A stretch of DNA of 64,000 nt, from contig DASZBJ010000058.1 in the NCBI GenBank assembly GCA_035944115.1, positions 62,001 to 126,000 on the forward strand, written 5' to 3'. Positions 45,021 through 53,871 of this stretch are shown here, piece by piece; the first letter of the stretch is position 1; each line of letters opens with the position of its first letter. The position numbers were made by a program, and so were the translations under genes. Source of the DNA: Candidatus Babeliales bacterium (GTDB lineage: Bacteria > Babelota > Babeliae > Babelales > Vermiphilaceae). A model generated the notes under the pieces. It ran no database searches and was not told the DNA's origin. It saw only the letters and a program-made list of their open reading frames with translations.

Positions 45021-47042
45021 ATGAAGTTAAAAAAGATAGTTGTAAGTTTTTTGATGATTGCTGTTTTATGTAGTTCCTGGTCAATCTTTGGTGCACAGGA
45101 TGCTTCTCTTGGAACAACAAATATTTTTCAGGCAATTGCAAAATGGCAATTAGGAGCTATAGAATATTGGCTCAATGAGAACATTGACGTCAACGCTGTG
45201 GATGATAAAGGACGCACGCCGTTGGCATGTGTAATTGAGGACGTGCGGTGGCAAACAGAGAGCGCTATAGTATTACTGATGAATCACGGCGCCCGTATAG
45301 ATGGCGTTATTAAAAGTTCTGATGGTTCGACGGCATTAATGCTTGCGGTTGCTTCGGAAGATTTGAATCTAATTAAATTTCTCGTTGATAAAGGAGTTGT
45401 GGTCGCTGGCGATGAAGGTGCAATGAGGGTGGCCTGGAGTAAATATAAAAATGCCGTTGAGGATTATGAATTTAAAGGATCATCTGATTGTGAAGCGCGC
45501 GTTGCCCTCGTGAAGAATATCATTCTATTTTTGCTTGCAAGGGGGGCGAATGTTGATGCGCCAAATGATTTAGGGGAGTCGGTCTTGATCGATGCGGTCA
45601 TGCGACGCGACTATGCTTTTATTTCATGGTTGCTTTCTTTAGGGGCTAATCCATACGTGAAGGATTATTCGCGGTCGGATAGTTTTGATTATGCGCGAGC
45701 GCAAAATAATGGGCGTCTTATTGACCTTTTAAAAACAACAAAACACAAAGCCCCAGAAGGGGGCCATGCTGAACATGTATTGCAGGAAGAAGAAAAAGAA
45801 CATGCAGTTGGCGAGATTTTGCAGGAAGGAGTGGCTCCTGAAGATGCAACGTCATTTAAGGCTACTCAGGCGGTTCGTCGGATGCAGCACATTCATCGGG
45901 CTCTCTATCCAGAGCAACAGGAGGTTGACCAGGCTCAAGTGCAACTGGCTGAGCGCTCACAAGAGGGTGTTCCTGTGCAATTGACTCAAACCGAACTGCA
46001 TTTTAATAAATTTAAAGGCATTATAACTGCTTTCTTTGGCGACGTTATGAAAGATCCTATAGTGGAGCGGTGTGTGTCAAAAGAACATGCATTTATTCGA
46101 GCCGGCAAATGCGTATTCTATAGAGCAGAGCCGGGACGATTTAGGGTATATGAGTACTTGATAGAAGAGCTGCACCGGCTGATTCGATTGTATAGCAAGC
46201 AACAGCAATATCAGTTTGTTTTTAATCGCTTTTTCGCAAATGCGGCACAAGAGGAAACCATTGCTCAGTATATGCGTAACAAAAAACGGAAGTTTGGTGG
46301 GTATAACACGTTTAAAAAAGAGGTTAATTACACTATTAACAGTGCTCATTTGCTGGCATTAAACATACCGCTCTTTGGTAATGTAACTAAGAGTGGTAGT
46401 TGCACATGGGAGTTTTTCTTGGGTAGTGGTGCAGCGGCGGCAATAGACGTGGGGGTAGAAGACTTGATTTGGAAGATTTTTGATACCTATGGTTTTGACA
46501 AAAAATACCGGAAAAAGTTGTTTGATTTAGGCAAGTCTGCTTCGTCGGTTTGGACAACATTGCAGCAAATTGTTATTCCAAAAAATATAGTTGATGATGT
46601 TGTTTTGCTTTCAAGGGGCTATTATATTCCGTTAGAAGAGGGGAAATATGCAAAAGTTTCCCGCTTTTTGGATCAATATAATTCGGGAAAGCTTGATATA
46701 GAAGATACTATTGAAGGAATGATGCTCATGAATGATCTCTATGGATTAAATCCCGATAGTGGGATTGAATTTCATCTCTATAGTCGTTTGCCAGAGAAGA
46801 AATTGGCATATTTGAAGCATCGGGTGCGTCAAATTGCTGATGAGATGTTTGGTGAATGGCTTATAAAGCAGCTGAGTGGTGAGCGAGTTCCGGAAAGTGT
46901 TGAAAAGGAAAAGTTGGGTGATGTGTTGCGTCATGTTGGGCGTAGAGGCGGAGTGAGTGCGCGTGAAAGAGTAAAAGAAGAAGCTAGGCGACGTGCTAAG
47001 CGTGAAGATGTCGAATGGAATGCCGCGTTAATGGGATTTTAA
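45021..47042 (+). CDS. Array protein A10: secreted ankyrin + MID, A1-like C-terminal tail
   Basis: 673 residues. Signal peptide 1-25. Few, degenerate ankyrin repeats to about 245. An acidic insert, then helix ATQAVRRMQHIHRAL. MID about 325-625, second subtype: CVFYRAEPGRFR, LALNIPLFGN (the Ser of LLSAN is lost), GSCTW, TLQQIVIPKNIVD, GYYIPL, FLDQYNSGKL, YGLNPDSG. After GDVLRHVGRRGG comes an Arg/Glu-rich tail ending EDVEWNAALMGF, which repeats the final residues of A1 at the other end of the array. No EEP domain. It is the last gene on this strand before dnaK, which converges on it. Confidence 0.9.
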   Translation: MKLKKIVVSFLMIAVLCSSWSIFGAQDASLGTTNIFQAIAKWQLGAIEYWLNENIDVNAVDDKGRTPLACVIEDVRWQTESAIVLLMNHGARIDGVIKSSDGSTALMLAVASEDLNLIKFLVDKGVVVAGDEGAMRVAWSKYKNAVEDYEFKGSSDCEARVALVKNIILFLLARGANVDAPNDLGESVLIDAVMRRDYAFISWLLSLGANPYVKDYSRSDSFDYARAQNNGRLIDLLKTTKHKAPEGGHAEHVLQEEEKEHAVGEILQEGVAPEDATSFKATQAVRRMQHIHRALYPEQQEVDQAQVQLAERSQEGVPVQLTQTELHFNKFKGIITAFFGDVMKDPIVERCVSKEHAFIRAGKCVFYRAEPGRFRVYEYLIEELHRLIRLYSKQQQYQFVFNRFFANAAQEETIAQYMRNKKRKFGGYNTFKKEVNYTINSAHLLALNIPLFGNVTKSGSCTWEFFLGSGAAAAIDVGVEDLIWKIFDTYGFDKKYRKKLFDLGKSASSVWTTLQQIVIPKNIVDDVVLLSRGYYIPLEEGKYAKVSRFLDQYNSGKLDIEDTIEGMMLMNDLYGLNPDSGIEFHLYSRLPEKKLAYLKHRVRQIADEMFGEWLIKQLSGERVPESVEKEKLGDVLRHVGRRGGVSARERVKEEARRRAKREDVEWNAALMGF

Positions 47043-47065
47043 GCAAAGGCTATGTGCCCCGCAAG

Positions 47066-47080
47066 CCGTTCGCGACGACG
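47066..47080 (-). repeat. Short third copy of the dispersed repeat core
   Basis: GCCGTTCGCGACGAC matches the core of the copies at 9816 and 38109. Only this core is recognisable here; it lies just after A10. Confidence 0.4.
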
Positions 47081-47155
47081 GCAAGCAATTTTTTCGTTGC
47101 TGTAGGGCGGTGACGAGGATTTCTGGGCAGGTTTAATTGATATGTTGAGATGAAA

Positions 47156-47189
47156 AAGGGCGTACGAAAGAATCGTACGCCCTTCAAAA
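47156..47189 (-). terminator. Terminator of dnaK
   Basis: AAGGGCGTACGA (47156-47167) and TCGTACGCCCTT (47173-47184) pair perfectly over 12 bp. The minus strand continues into TTTTTC, so it ends dnaK; the plus side lacks a T run, though the hairpin may also stop transcripts from A10. Confidence 0.85.
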
Positions 47190-47205
47190 ATATCACAGAT
47201 ATATC

Positions 47206-49104
47206 TTAGCTGATTTCAGCATCGATTGTTTCATCATTTGATTGCGTGTTGTGTGCGCTTGCAGTGTCCTGAGTTTGGTTTTCAGGAGCTTGTTGTTCAG
47301 CAGATTTATACAATTGTTCAGCTATTTTGTATGAAGCTTGCATCAATTCATCATGTGCTTTTTCTAGCTCATCGCCATTATCAGCATGCTCTGTGAGTGC
47401 CGTTTTTGCTTTTTCAATTGCAGCTTCGACTGTTACCACATCTGCTTCTGCGAGCTTCGCTTTGTTTTCTTTTACTGTTTTTTCTACTTGCAGAATCATG
47501 CCATCTAGCTTGTTGCGTTTTTCGATCGTTTCACGATTCTTTTTGTCTTCAGATTCATGCTCTTTTGCATCAGCAACCATCTTTTCGATTTCTTCTTTTG
47601 ATAAGCTGCTATTGCCTTGGATCGTAATCTTATGTTCTTTTCCAGAACCTTTATCTTTTGCAGATACGCTTACAATACCATTGGCATCGATATCAAATGA
47701 TACTTCGATTTGTGGAACGCCACGAGGTGCCGTTGGAATACCTTCCAATCTGAACATGCCCAGTTGTTTATTGTCTTTTGCAAATTCCCGCTCACCTTGT
47801 ACAACACGAATGTCTACTGCAGTTTGATTATCTTCTGCTGTTGAGAACACCTGAGATTTCTTTGTTGGGATCGTGGTGTTGCGTTCGATCAACTTAGTTG
47901 CGATTCCACCCATGGTTTCGATACCAAGAGATAATGGTGTTACGTCGAGAAGCAATACGTCAGTTACATCTCCAGATAGTACGCCACCTTGGATTGCCGC
48001 TCCGGCTGCTACCACTTCATCAGGATTTACTGATTTATTTGGCTCTTTGCCGAAGAACTCTTTTACCAGCTGCTGTACTTTTGGAATACGGGTTGATCCA
48101 CCGACGAGTAACACTTCTTCGATCTCGTTAACCGTTAGTTTTGCATCACTCACTGCTTTTCTGCATGGTGTCATGAGGCGTTCGAAAATGCTTGCGCACA
48201 ATGATTCTAATTTAGCGCGACTGATCTTCATATTGAAGTGCTTAGGCCCTGATGCATCGGCAGTGATGTAAGGCAAGTTGATTTCAGTCTCTTGTAGAGC
48301 AGATAGCTCTCTTTTTGCTTTCTCAGCGGCTTCTTTTAGGCGCTGCAAAGCGATCTTGTCAGATTGTAAATTTATGCCATTTGTTTTTTTGAACTCTTCG
48401 ATGAGGTAGTTGATCAATTGGTGGTCAACGTCATCACCACCCAGATGGGTATCTCCATTGGTTGATTTAACCTCTACGAGGCCATCGCTTACTTCTAGTA
48501 TTGAGATGTCAAATGTACCGCCACCGAAATCAAATACGGCGATGATGCCATTTTTCTTTTTGTCTGCTCCGTATGCTAGGGCTGCGGCCGTTGGTTCGTT
48601 TATGATGCGTTTTACGTTCAATCCAGCGATTTGTCCAGCATCTTTAGTCGCTTGTCGTTGTGCATCGTTGAAGTATGCAGGGACCGTGATAACCGCTTCG
48701 GTTACTGTTTCACCTAGATACTCTTCTGCCACTTGTTTTAAGTTACTGAGGATGGCTGCTGAGATTTCTTGTGCTGTGTATTCTTTTCCTTGTGCAACGA
48801 TACCAACTTCTCCATTGGCTTTTTTTGCTATTTTATAAGGGAGTGATTGTGCTTCCTGTGCTACTGATTCATAGTTTTGACCAATGAATCTCTTTGCAGA
48901 GAAGATAGTGTTTTCTGGGTTTGTCACCGCCTGGCGTTTCGCCACGGTTCCTACTAGGCGTTTGCCTTCTTTATCAAATGCTACCATTGACGGGGTCGTG
49001 TTATCACCTTCTTTGTTAGGGATGATTTTTGCAGACCCTGCTTCCATGAATGCAACGACTGAGTTTGTGGTACCAAGATCGATACCGATTATTTTTCTAG
49101 CCAT
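47206..49104 (-). CDS. dnaK: Hsp70 chaperone DnaK
   Basis: 632 residues, normal DnaK length. ATPase motifs visible: [10 protein letters not shown] at the N-terminus, [47 protein letters not shown] and [14 protein letters not shown]. The linker [16 protein letters not shown] leads to the substrate-binding domain, followed by a helical lid and a polar C-terminal tail. It folds nascent and stress-denatured proteins together with DnaJ and GrpE, neither of which is adjacent. ATG follows GAGGG. It is a single-gene unit with a strong housekeeping promoter. Confidence 0.99.
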   Translation of the reverse strand: MARKIIGIDLGTTNSVVAFMEAGSAKIIPNKEGDNTTPSMVAFDKEGKRLVGTVAKRQAVTNPENTIFSAKRFIGQNYESVAQEAQSLPYKIAKKANGEVGIVAQGKEYTAQEISAAILSNLKQVAEEYLGETVTEAVITVPAYFNDAQRQATKDAGQIAGLNVKRIINEPTAAALAYGADKKKNGIIAVFDFGGGTFDISILEVSDGLVEVKSTNGDTHLGGDDVDHQLINYLIEEFKKTNGINLQSDKIALQRLKEAAEKAKRELSALQETEINLPYITADASGPKHFNMKISRAKLESLCASIFERLMTPCRKAVSDAKLTVNEIEEVLLVGGSTRIPKVQQLVKEFFGKEPNKSVNPDEVVAAGAAIQGGVLSGDVTDVLLLDVTPLSLGIETMGGIATKLIERNTTIPTKKSQVFSTAEDNQTAVDIRVVQGEREFAKDNKQLGMFRLEGIPTAPRGVPQIEVSFDIDANGIVSVSAKDKGSGKEHKITIQGNSSLSKEEIEKMVADAKEHESEDKKNRETIEKRNKLDGMILQVEKTVKENKAKLAEADVVTVEAAIEKAKTALTEHADNGDELEKAHDELMQASYKIAEQLYKSAEQQAPENQTQDTASAHNTQSNDETIDAEIS

Positions 49105-49168
49105 TAATTTGCCCTCATTTATTATTAAATTACTTAATTATTCATATTTAGTCTTTATACTTGGGTTT

Positions 49169-49197
49169 ATTGTATATTATGAGCCCTCCCTTGTCAA
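49169..49197 (-). promoter_or_regulatory. Sigma70 promoter of dnaK
   Basis: On the minus strand consensus TTGACA (49197-49192), 17 nt, TACAAT (49174-49169), about 65 bases upstream of the start codon. I see no complete CIRCE operator around it. Confidence 0.8.
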
Positions 49198-49419
49198 CAC
49201 CGGGCTAATATTATCTTAGTCTTCTGTGCTAACATTTTCTTAACGTCGGGCCATTAGTATTTCTGAGTGCGTCGCCTCTATGTTGCGACTTCTCCTGATA
49301 TAGCCCCTCCCCCCTTATTGACCGCGCGCCCCCCCCAGACCCCCCGGGCACTCCGTCCTCCGCTTCCACCCTTATCTTCGGGGGTATTACTATGGGGGGT
49401 GGAATCCTCGACTCCGTTT

Positions 49420-49614
49420 AAAAAGGGGCGATCCGGGAGATTTGGGAAATGGGGAACAGGGAATAAGGAATAAAGAGCAAGGAATAAAGAGCAGGGAAAA
49501 GAAACAAGGAGGGGAAAGGAAAAGAAAAAGGGAGTAAAGATAAAGAATAGAGGATAAAGAATGAGAATAAAGAATAAAGAAAAGAATAAAGAAAAGAATA
49601 AAGAAATAATGAGG
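49420..49614 (+). repeat. Long purine-rich tract with AATAAAGA-type repeats
   Basis: Nearly all G or A on the plus strand for about 190 bases, with irregular units such as GGAATAAAGAGCA and AAAGAATAAAGA. No coding potential on either strand. Confidence 0.85.
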
Positions 49615-49757
49615 ATTTATATATTACTTACTATTTCATATATGAGGCCCTATCTATCTCTCTACATGTGTGCGTGTGTGTTGTTTGTAAGGAAAAAGAG
49701 ATAAAGATTAAAAAGAAATAAAGATTAAAAGGAATAAAGGAATACTGAATAATGAAT

Positions 49758-49867
49758 ACTGAATAATGAATAGGGGAGTAATAATTTTAAGGATTTTTTA
49801 AAAGGATTTTAAACTGAATAATGAATAGGGGAGTAATAATTTTAAGGATTTTTTAAAAGGATTTTAA
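49758..49867 (+). repeat. Exact 55-bp tandem duplication
   Basis: Bases 49758-49812 repeat without change at 49813-49867, starting ACTGAATAATGAATAGGGG. Shorter repeats (GAATACTGAATAATG, AAAAGGATTTT) lie on both sides. Confidence 0.9.
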
Positions 49868-50045
49868 AAGGATTTTTTAGATGTGCATGTATATCGTATG
49901 ACTATGTGATGCGTTGTGTGATATGTGTGATATGTGATGTGAGTGGTTATGTATGTATTCTTCACATGTCATCATGTCATTATGAGGAACTCGCATAGCC
50001 GTGCGAAAGAAAACTGAAGAAATAATAGGTGTGTCTGCGTGGGTG

Positions 50046-50085
50046 TTCCGTCTTCGCTAAAACTTCGCCGGACAAGCTTGCATCA
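50046..50085. repeat. Possible dispersed-repeat fragment
   Basis: TTCCGTCTTCGCTAAAACTT followed by CGCCGGACAAGCTTGC is of higher GC than its surroundings and resembles short intergenic repeat sequences seen in other bacterial genomes. Only one copy is evident in this window, so the call is tentative. Confidence 0.3.
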
Positions 50086-50519
50086 ATAGAACTGTTATGC
50101 GTATGTTATACGTGCATACCTTATATTATAACACACGCGTACACCTACACGAACCAATCGTACGTACTGTGTATTATTGCAGAGATTACTAACCATTGTA
50201 CGCTCTTGGTTTTTCTGCTTCTTGTTCTTGAAAGTTTTTATATGAAGAATGTTCTTTTGGGGGTGTTGAAACTCACCTATGATTTCAATTCATACCATAT
50301 AATTATTTCTCCTTAAACGGGAAAGCAGGGGGTGGTGATTGCTGCCGTATCATTTTTTAAGGGAGAATGGCCCCTGTTCTTTTTTTTCAATAAGAATCCT
50401 TATTTTTGTTTTAATTTTATGGTTTTGCATTAAATGAAAATAAGCCACCCCTTTTTCATAGCACTGTCTGTAATAATCTCTTGCGTAAATTACATATTAG
50501 AGTTTTTTGCAACATTGTG

Positions 50520-50549
50520 TTGATGTTTATGGTTTCAGTGTGATATTGT
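50520..50549 (+). promoter_or_regulatory. Candidate promoter for the 50602 ankyrin gene
   Basis: TTGATG (50520-50525), 18 nt, TATTGT (50544-50549), about 50 bases upstream of the ATG. Confidence 0.5.
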
Positions 50550-50601
50550 TTTCATGAGGTTTATCGTTGGTTTTCTATAGTATGTAGAGGGGGTAAGGGC
50601 G

Positions 50602-51522
50602 ATGGTATATAAGATGATATATAAAAGGTTGGTGTTTTCTGTTGCGCAGATTATTGTCTGCGGACTATTGTTTTTTGGTGGTTCCCTGTTGAGTGAGGAT
50701 GATTTGGGAGTCTCATCTGAAAATGCGGGATCTTCGACGGGACGTGAGGTGGTTATTGCTAATCAGGTTGCATCGGAGGTGCCTGCGCAAGAACGAGCGT
50801 CGGACGAATTTTTATTTAATCCTGCTGCGACGATAAAAGAATTAGAGAAAAAAATGATAGATGCTCCGGGATTAGTTAATAAAAAAAATCAATTTGGGGT
50901 AACGGCGTTGATGGGGGCGGCAAGGGATGGGAATTTGGATAAGGTGGAGTTGTTCTTGCGGTATAATGCTGATGTGAATGTAGTGTCGAGTGATCATATA
51001 TGGACAGACATGACCATAGATAAGGGAGGGAATGTGGCATTACACTACGCATTGTATTATGGTAATAATCCTCATGTATATAGGATAGTAGAAGCGTTAT
51101 TGCGGAAAGGTGCGGATCCAGAAAAAAGAAATAACATGCAGGAGATGCCAATACATTATCTGCGAGAGGTCCAGAATATGGAGGTGAAGCGGATGCTGCT
51201 GAGACTGCTGGTTGATGAGTACGAGGTGGATATAAATGCACGCGGGTATAATGGCGACACTATATTGCATCAGACGGTAGCAAGAAATGACTTGCCGTTC
51301 GCTGGGGTACTGAATGAGTTTAGGGGGAAGTTGCAGTTCGGGATAAAAAACTATGCGCAGTTGACGCCGCTTGAGTATGCACAAAGTATGAGTAGAGATG
51401 GAGTGGCGAGCGCACTCATTGGTCTTGCTTCACCGGGTGGTCTAAAGCAAGAAGATGGTAATTATATGGTGAACGCACCAGAGGAAAACAAAGTGGGAGC
51501 GCCAGATGGGTTAAACATGTAG
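50602..51522 (+). CDS. Secreted ankyrin-repeat protein
   Basis: 306 residues. Hydrophobic segment at about 10-31 is a signal peptide or membrane anchor. A polar Ser/Gly/Glu linker follows, then about five ankyrin units (about 75-275), with FGVTALMGAARDGNLDKVELFL, NVALHYALYYG, EALLRKGADPEKRN and GDTILHQTVARND as landmarks. Unlike the ten array genes it has no MID domain. ATG is preceded by GGGGGTAAGGG. Its sequence is not close to the array ankyrin repeats, so it is probably an independent family member. Confidence 0.85.
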   Translation: MVYKMIYKRLVFSVAQIIVCGLLFFGGSLLSEDDLGVSSENAGSSTGREVVIANQVASEVPAQERASDEFLFNPAATIKELEKKMIDAPGLVNKKNQFGVTALMGAARDGNLDKVELFLRYNADVNVVSSDHIWTDMTIDKGGNVALHYALYYGNNPHVYRIVEALLRKGADPEKRNNMQEMPIHYLREVQNMEVKRMLLRLLVDEYEVDINARGYNGDTILHQTVARNDLPFAGVLNEFRGKLQFGIKNYAQLTPLEYAQSMSRDGVASALIGLASPGGLKQEDGNYMVNAPEENKVGAPDGLNM

Positions 51523-51590
51523 GCATAAGAGTGGAAAATAGATCGTGGGAGAATTGCAGATAGAGTAGATGGAGGGGTATAAGGAGAAAT

Positions 51591-51680
51591 ATGTTCGAGG
51601 ATCTGTTTGGTGTAGGGAAATGTTTTTGCGGTGCAATCTATTGGGTTGCGATTGAAAGATTTGCTGTTGGTCGAATTTGA
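51591..51680 (+). CDS. Possible 29-residue small protein
   Basis: ATG at 51591 follows a textbook AAGGAG with a 6-base gap, and the frame runs 29 codons (MFEDLFGVGKCFCGAIYWVA...) to TGA. No domain. The rest of the 340-base gap (51523-51862) shows nothing else I can support. The ribosome site could also be chance in AG-rich sequence. Confidence 0.3.
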   Translation: MFEDLFGVGKCFCGAIYWVAIERFAVGRI

Positions 51681-51862
51681 ACACGAATTTTTTCGGGAGA
51701 AAAATTTTTTTACAGGGTCGTGTGCTATAGGGGTGTATGTAATGTCAGTGCTGTGAAGAACAAGAATAAGTTATTGTAGGAATCTGGTAATAGGTGCCCT
51801 GATCGTGGTACTGTATCAAATGCGATATGAAGATGCAAAAAAGATACAGACGTGGAGATGGT

Positions 51863-53155
51863 ATGGCATATGTATGGTATGTGGTGTTCAGTATGATGAT
51901 CGGTATGCAATGTTGCGTGATGACAGGTCACGAGGAGATACAAAGTAATGCGGGCGATATGATGGAGGTGATACAGCAGCGGGCGTATCTGATTAGGCGT
52001 CTTGCAGCCCCGGTGCAGACGTTATTTGCTTCGTACAAAAAGTTAAAATCAGAAAATAGTTTTGATGGGTTTTGTATTAGTGCTGATGAGATCGATAGTT
52101 TTTGTGATCCGATGGTGAGATGCTGTATACAAAAAATTTGCTCGGTAAAGTCTATAGAGCCATTTTATAAGGTGTGGGAATCTTTTTTATCATACAAATA
52201 TATTAATCGAGAGTTTTTTACGCAGGAAGCATTAGTGGTACTTATGATGCTATATAGGGAATTGTTAACGAAAAATAACAATCGAGGTGCTGTGCACCAA
52301 CTGCTGCTACGGGTGGAAAACTGTTTGCAGCAATATTATCAAGGTAAAAGTTATGCAAATGCTATTATATCTAATGGGGTAGCAACATTGTATGAATATA
52401 AAAAAATGGCTACCCAATATCAACACGAGCTGTCACATTTGTTGGTGCAGCACCATATAACTGCTGATCTATATTATGATGAGGTGCAAGCGCAGGATAT
52501 ACAAGGTGGCTTGAGCGCGGTTATAGAGGTTTTTGAATCATCGGCTATTATTCCTAACTTAGCGATAAATAATAATATTCGCTTTTATTATATACAGCGG
52601 GTTCTTCGTTCTATATTTATTTTATCGCGATACTCATATACCATACAACCATTTAATGATGTATGTAATGCTTTCAAACATCCGTTGATAAAAGAGTGTG
52701 CGGCGCAGATAGAGGAAACAAATAATTTAAAATCATTGTTTAAACTGTGGAAGTGCTTGGCTTCATATAACCATATTGAAGATGAATTGTTATTGCAGGA
52801 CTTTATCTGTTTGGTTATCTGCGTTTTTGGGCATTTAGAAATTCAGGGTAAAAATGGTATTAAGGTGCCATTTTTTAAAACAGCAAGAGTCACAAGAAAA
52901 GAGCTAACCTTAGAACAGATTTTGCATGCATATCAAGATGCCCTTACCCCTTTAGCCGATCTTATGGATCTATTGGATGAAGTGGTAGATCAATTTGATG
53001 TTTTTTCGAGAGAATATGAACTAGATAATCAATCGTTAAGTTGGTTTGATTGGTTTGCACAATATTGGTGGTCGGTGCCGATTATGTTTAATAAGTTTAT
53101 GCTGATTTTGGTAAAGCATGCATCATCAATCGGGTCAGTAGTGCGTCTGGTGTAG
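51863..53155 (+). CDS. Secreted helical protein of unknown function
   Basis: 430 residues from the ATG at 51863, five bases after GGAG and opening a signal peptide (MAYVWYVVFSMMIGMQCCVM); the in-frame ATG at 51827 would put a charged stretch before it. The rest is predicted alpha-helical, rich in Tyr, Leu and Ile, with an apparent internal duplication: FCDPMVRCCIQKICSVKSI...FYKVWESFLSYKYI (about 78-110) matches FKHPLIKECAAQIEETNNL...LFKLWKCLASYNHI (about 274-310). Each is followed by a long helical stretch. I recognise no family. Terminated at 53202. Confidence 0.8.
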   Translation: MAYVWYVVFSMMIGMQCCVMTGHEEIQSNAGDMMEVIQQRAYLIRRLAAPVQTLFASYKKLKSENSFDGFCISADEIDSFCDPMVRCCIQKICSVKSIEPFYKVWESFLSYKYINREFFTQEALVVLMMLYRELLTKNNNRGAVHQLLLRVENCLQQYYQGKSYANAIISNGVATLYEYKKMATQYQHELSHLLVQHHITADLYYDEVQAQDIQGGLSAVIEVFESSAIIPNLAINNNIRFYYIQRVLRSIFILSRYSYTIQPFNDVCNAFKHPLIKECAAQIEETNNLKSLFKLWKCLASYNHIEDELLLQDFICLVICVFGHLEIQGKNGIKVPFFKTARVTRKELTLEQILHAYQDALTPLADLMDLLDEVVDQFDVFSREYELDNQSLSWFDWFAQYWWSVPIMFNKFMLILVKHASSIGSVVRLV

Positions 53156-53201
53156 CAGAGATTGTAATTGCGGAATCTGTCTGGTTGTGGTAATGTGATA
53201 G

Positions 53202-53221
53202 AAGCAAGCAATTGCTTTTTT
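53202..53221 (+). terminator. Short terminator with GCAA tetraloop
   Basis: AAGCAA (53202-53207), loop GCAA, TTGCTT (53212-53217) and further T. The stem is short and GC-poor, but the loop is a stable GNRA type. Confidence 0.55.
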
Positions 53222-53257
53222 GGTTGAGATTTTTTCTTACCAGAAGGGGCATAGATT

Positions 53258-53803
53258 ATGTTTGCTCTTAATGAAAATGTTGTATACCCAGGTCATGGGG
53301 TCGCGTGCATCAATCGAATAATTGATAAGCGAGTAAGTGGAAATATTATCCGCTTTTACGAATTAAAATTTCTGAATAATGAAATGACGGTTTTGGTACC
53401 GATGAATTCATTTGAAACCGTTGGGCTTCGTCCATTAAGTTCTAGCCAAAATATCAGTGAGATTCTTGAGATGTTGTCGCAGTCAGCCGACTATCACGAG
53501 ATAACTGCTGGAAACTGGAATAAGCGCAATAAAGAGTATCAATGTAAAATCCGTACAGGAAACTTACATGATATCTGCGAAATATATCGAGATTTGCAGG
53601 TTCTATCGACGCATAAAGAGCTTTCATTCGGTGAAAAGTCTTTATTGTTGCAAGCAGAGATGTTATTGGCGGAAGAGATATCAATCGTTACTAGTGTAAC
53701 TGAGGATAAGGCGATAGAGCGGTTGCGCCTATTGTTTAAGGGATTTAAGACCGCGCGTGTATCAATAAAAAGTAGTACTGAATCTGAATTTGCTTTGCAA
53801 TAA
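53258..53803 (+). CDS. carD: CarD/CdnL-family transcription regulator
   Basis: 181 residues, a typical CarD/CdnL length. The N-terminal RNA-polymerase interaction domain starts FALNENVVYPGHGVACINRI and contains FYELKFLNNEMTVLVPMNS; the C-terminal part is helical, with the family-like W in GNWNKRNKEY and a final helical segment with LLLQAEMLLAEEIS. CarD proteins bind the RNAP beta subunit and stabilise open complexes at promoters, notably rRNA promoters. ATG follows AGAAGGGG. A strong hairpin follows the gene directly. Confidence 0.92.
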   Translation: MFALNENVVYPGHGVACINRIIDKRVSGNIIRFYELKFLNNEMTVLVPMNSFETVGLRPLSSSQNISEILEMLSQSADYHEITAGNWNKRNKEYQCKIRTGNLHDICEIYRDLQVLSTHKELSFGEKSLLLQAEMLLAEEISIVTSVTEDKAIERLRLLFKGFKTARVSIKSSTESEFALQ

Positions 53804-53825
53804 CCATTTTTTAGAGTGTGTGTAT

Positions 53826-53856
53826 AAATAGCCTGTTTTTAAACGGGCTATTTTTT
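53826..53856 (+). terminator. Rho-independent terminator after carD
   Basis: AAATAGCCTGTTT pairs with AAACGGGCTATTT over 13 positions (one G-U) and ends in T6. Confidence 0.88.
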
Positions 53857-53871
53857 GTTACTATGGTTAGC

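Larger units (their letters stand above)
49205..50519. other. Gene-free low-complexity intergenic tract
   Basis: About 1.3 kb without a credible gene. It starts with a C-rich stretch (49302-49345) including an inverted pair TTCCACCC/GGGTGGAA (49364-49371, 49397-49404), then a long purine run, AATAAAGA-type simple repeats, GT-rich stretches (49665-49682, 49905-49945), a 55-bp tandem duplication and a T-rich end with a weak hairpin (AGGG/CCCT, 50360-50374, then T8) that could be a plus-strand terminator. Open frames at 49267 and 50029 have no ribosome site and unlikely compositions. Confidence 0.7.

Noticed and set aside
18922-47042. Long antisense open frames inside the array genes
   Set aside because: They recur at equivalent positions in each paralogue because they are shadows of the conserved coding sequence; none has a start signal.
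18760-47200. Insertion sequence or prophage borders around the array
   Set aside because: No transposase, integrase, terminal inverted repeat pair or target duplication is seen at either end.
49105-49290. CIRCE (HrcA) operator upstream of dnaK
   Set aside because: Only scattered halves (GTGCTAA, GAGTGC) appear, not in the required inverted spacing.
49267-49473. 68-codon proline-rich open frame
   Set aside because: Product of the C-rich low-complexity stretch; no ribosome site and it runs into the purine tract.
50029-50316. 95-codon open frame with hydrophobic stretches
   Set aside because: No ribosome site, TTG/ATG context poor, and it starts over a repeat fragment; composition looks like T-rich intergenic DNA.
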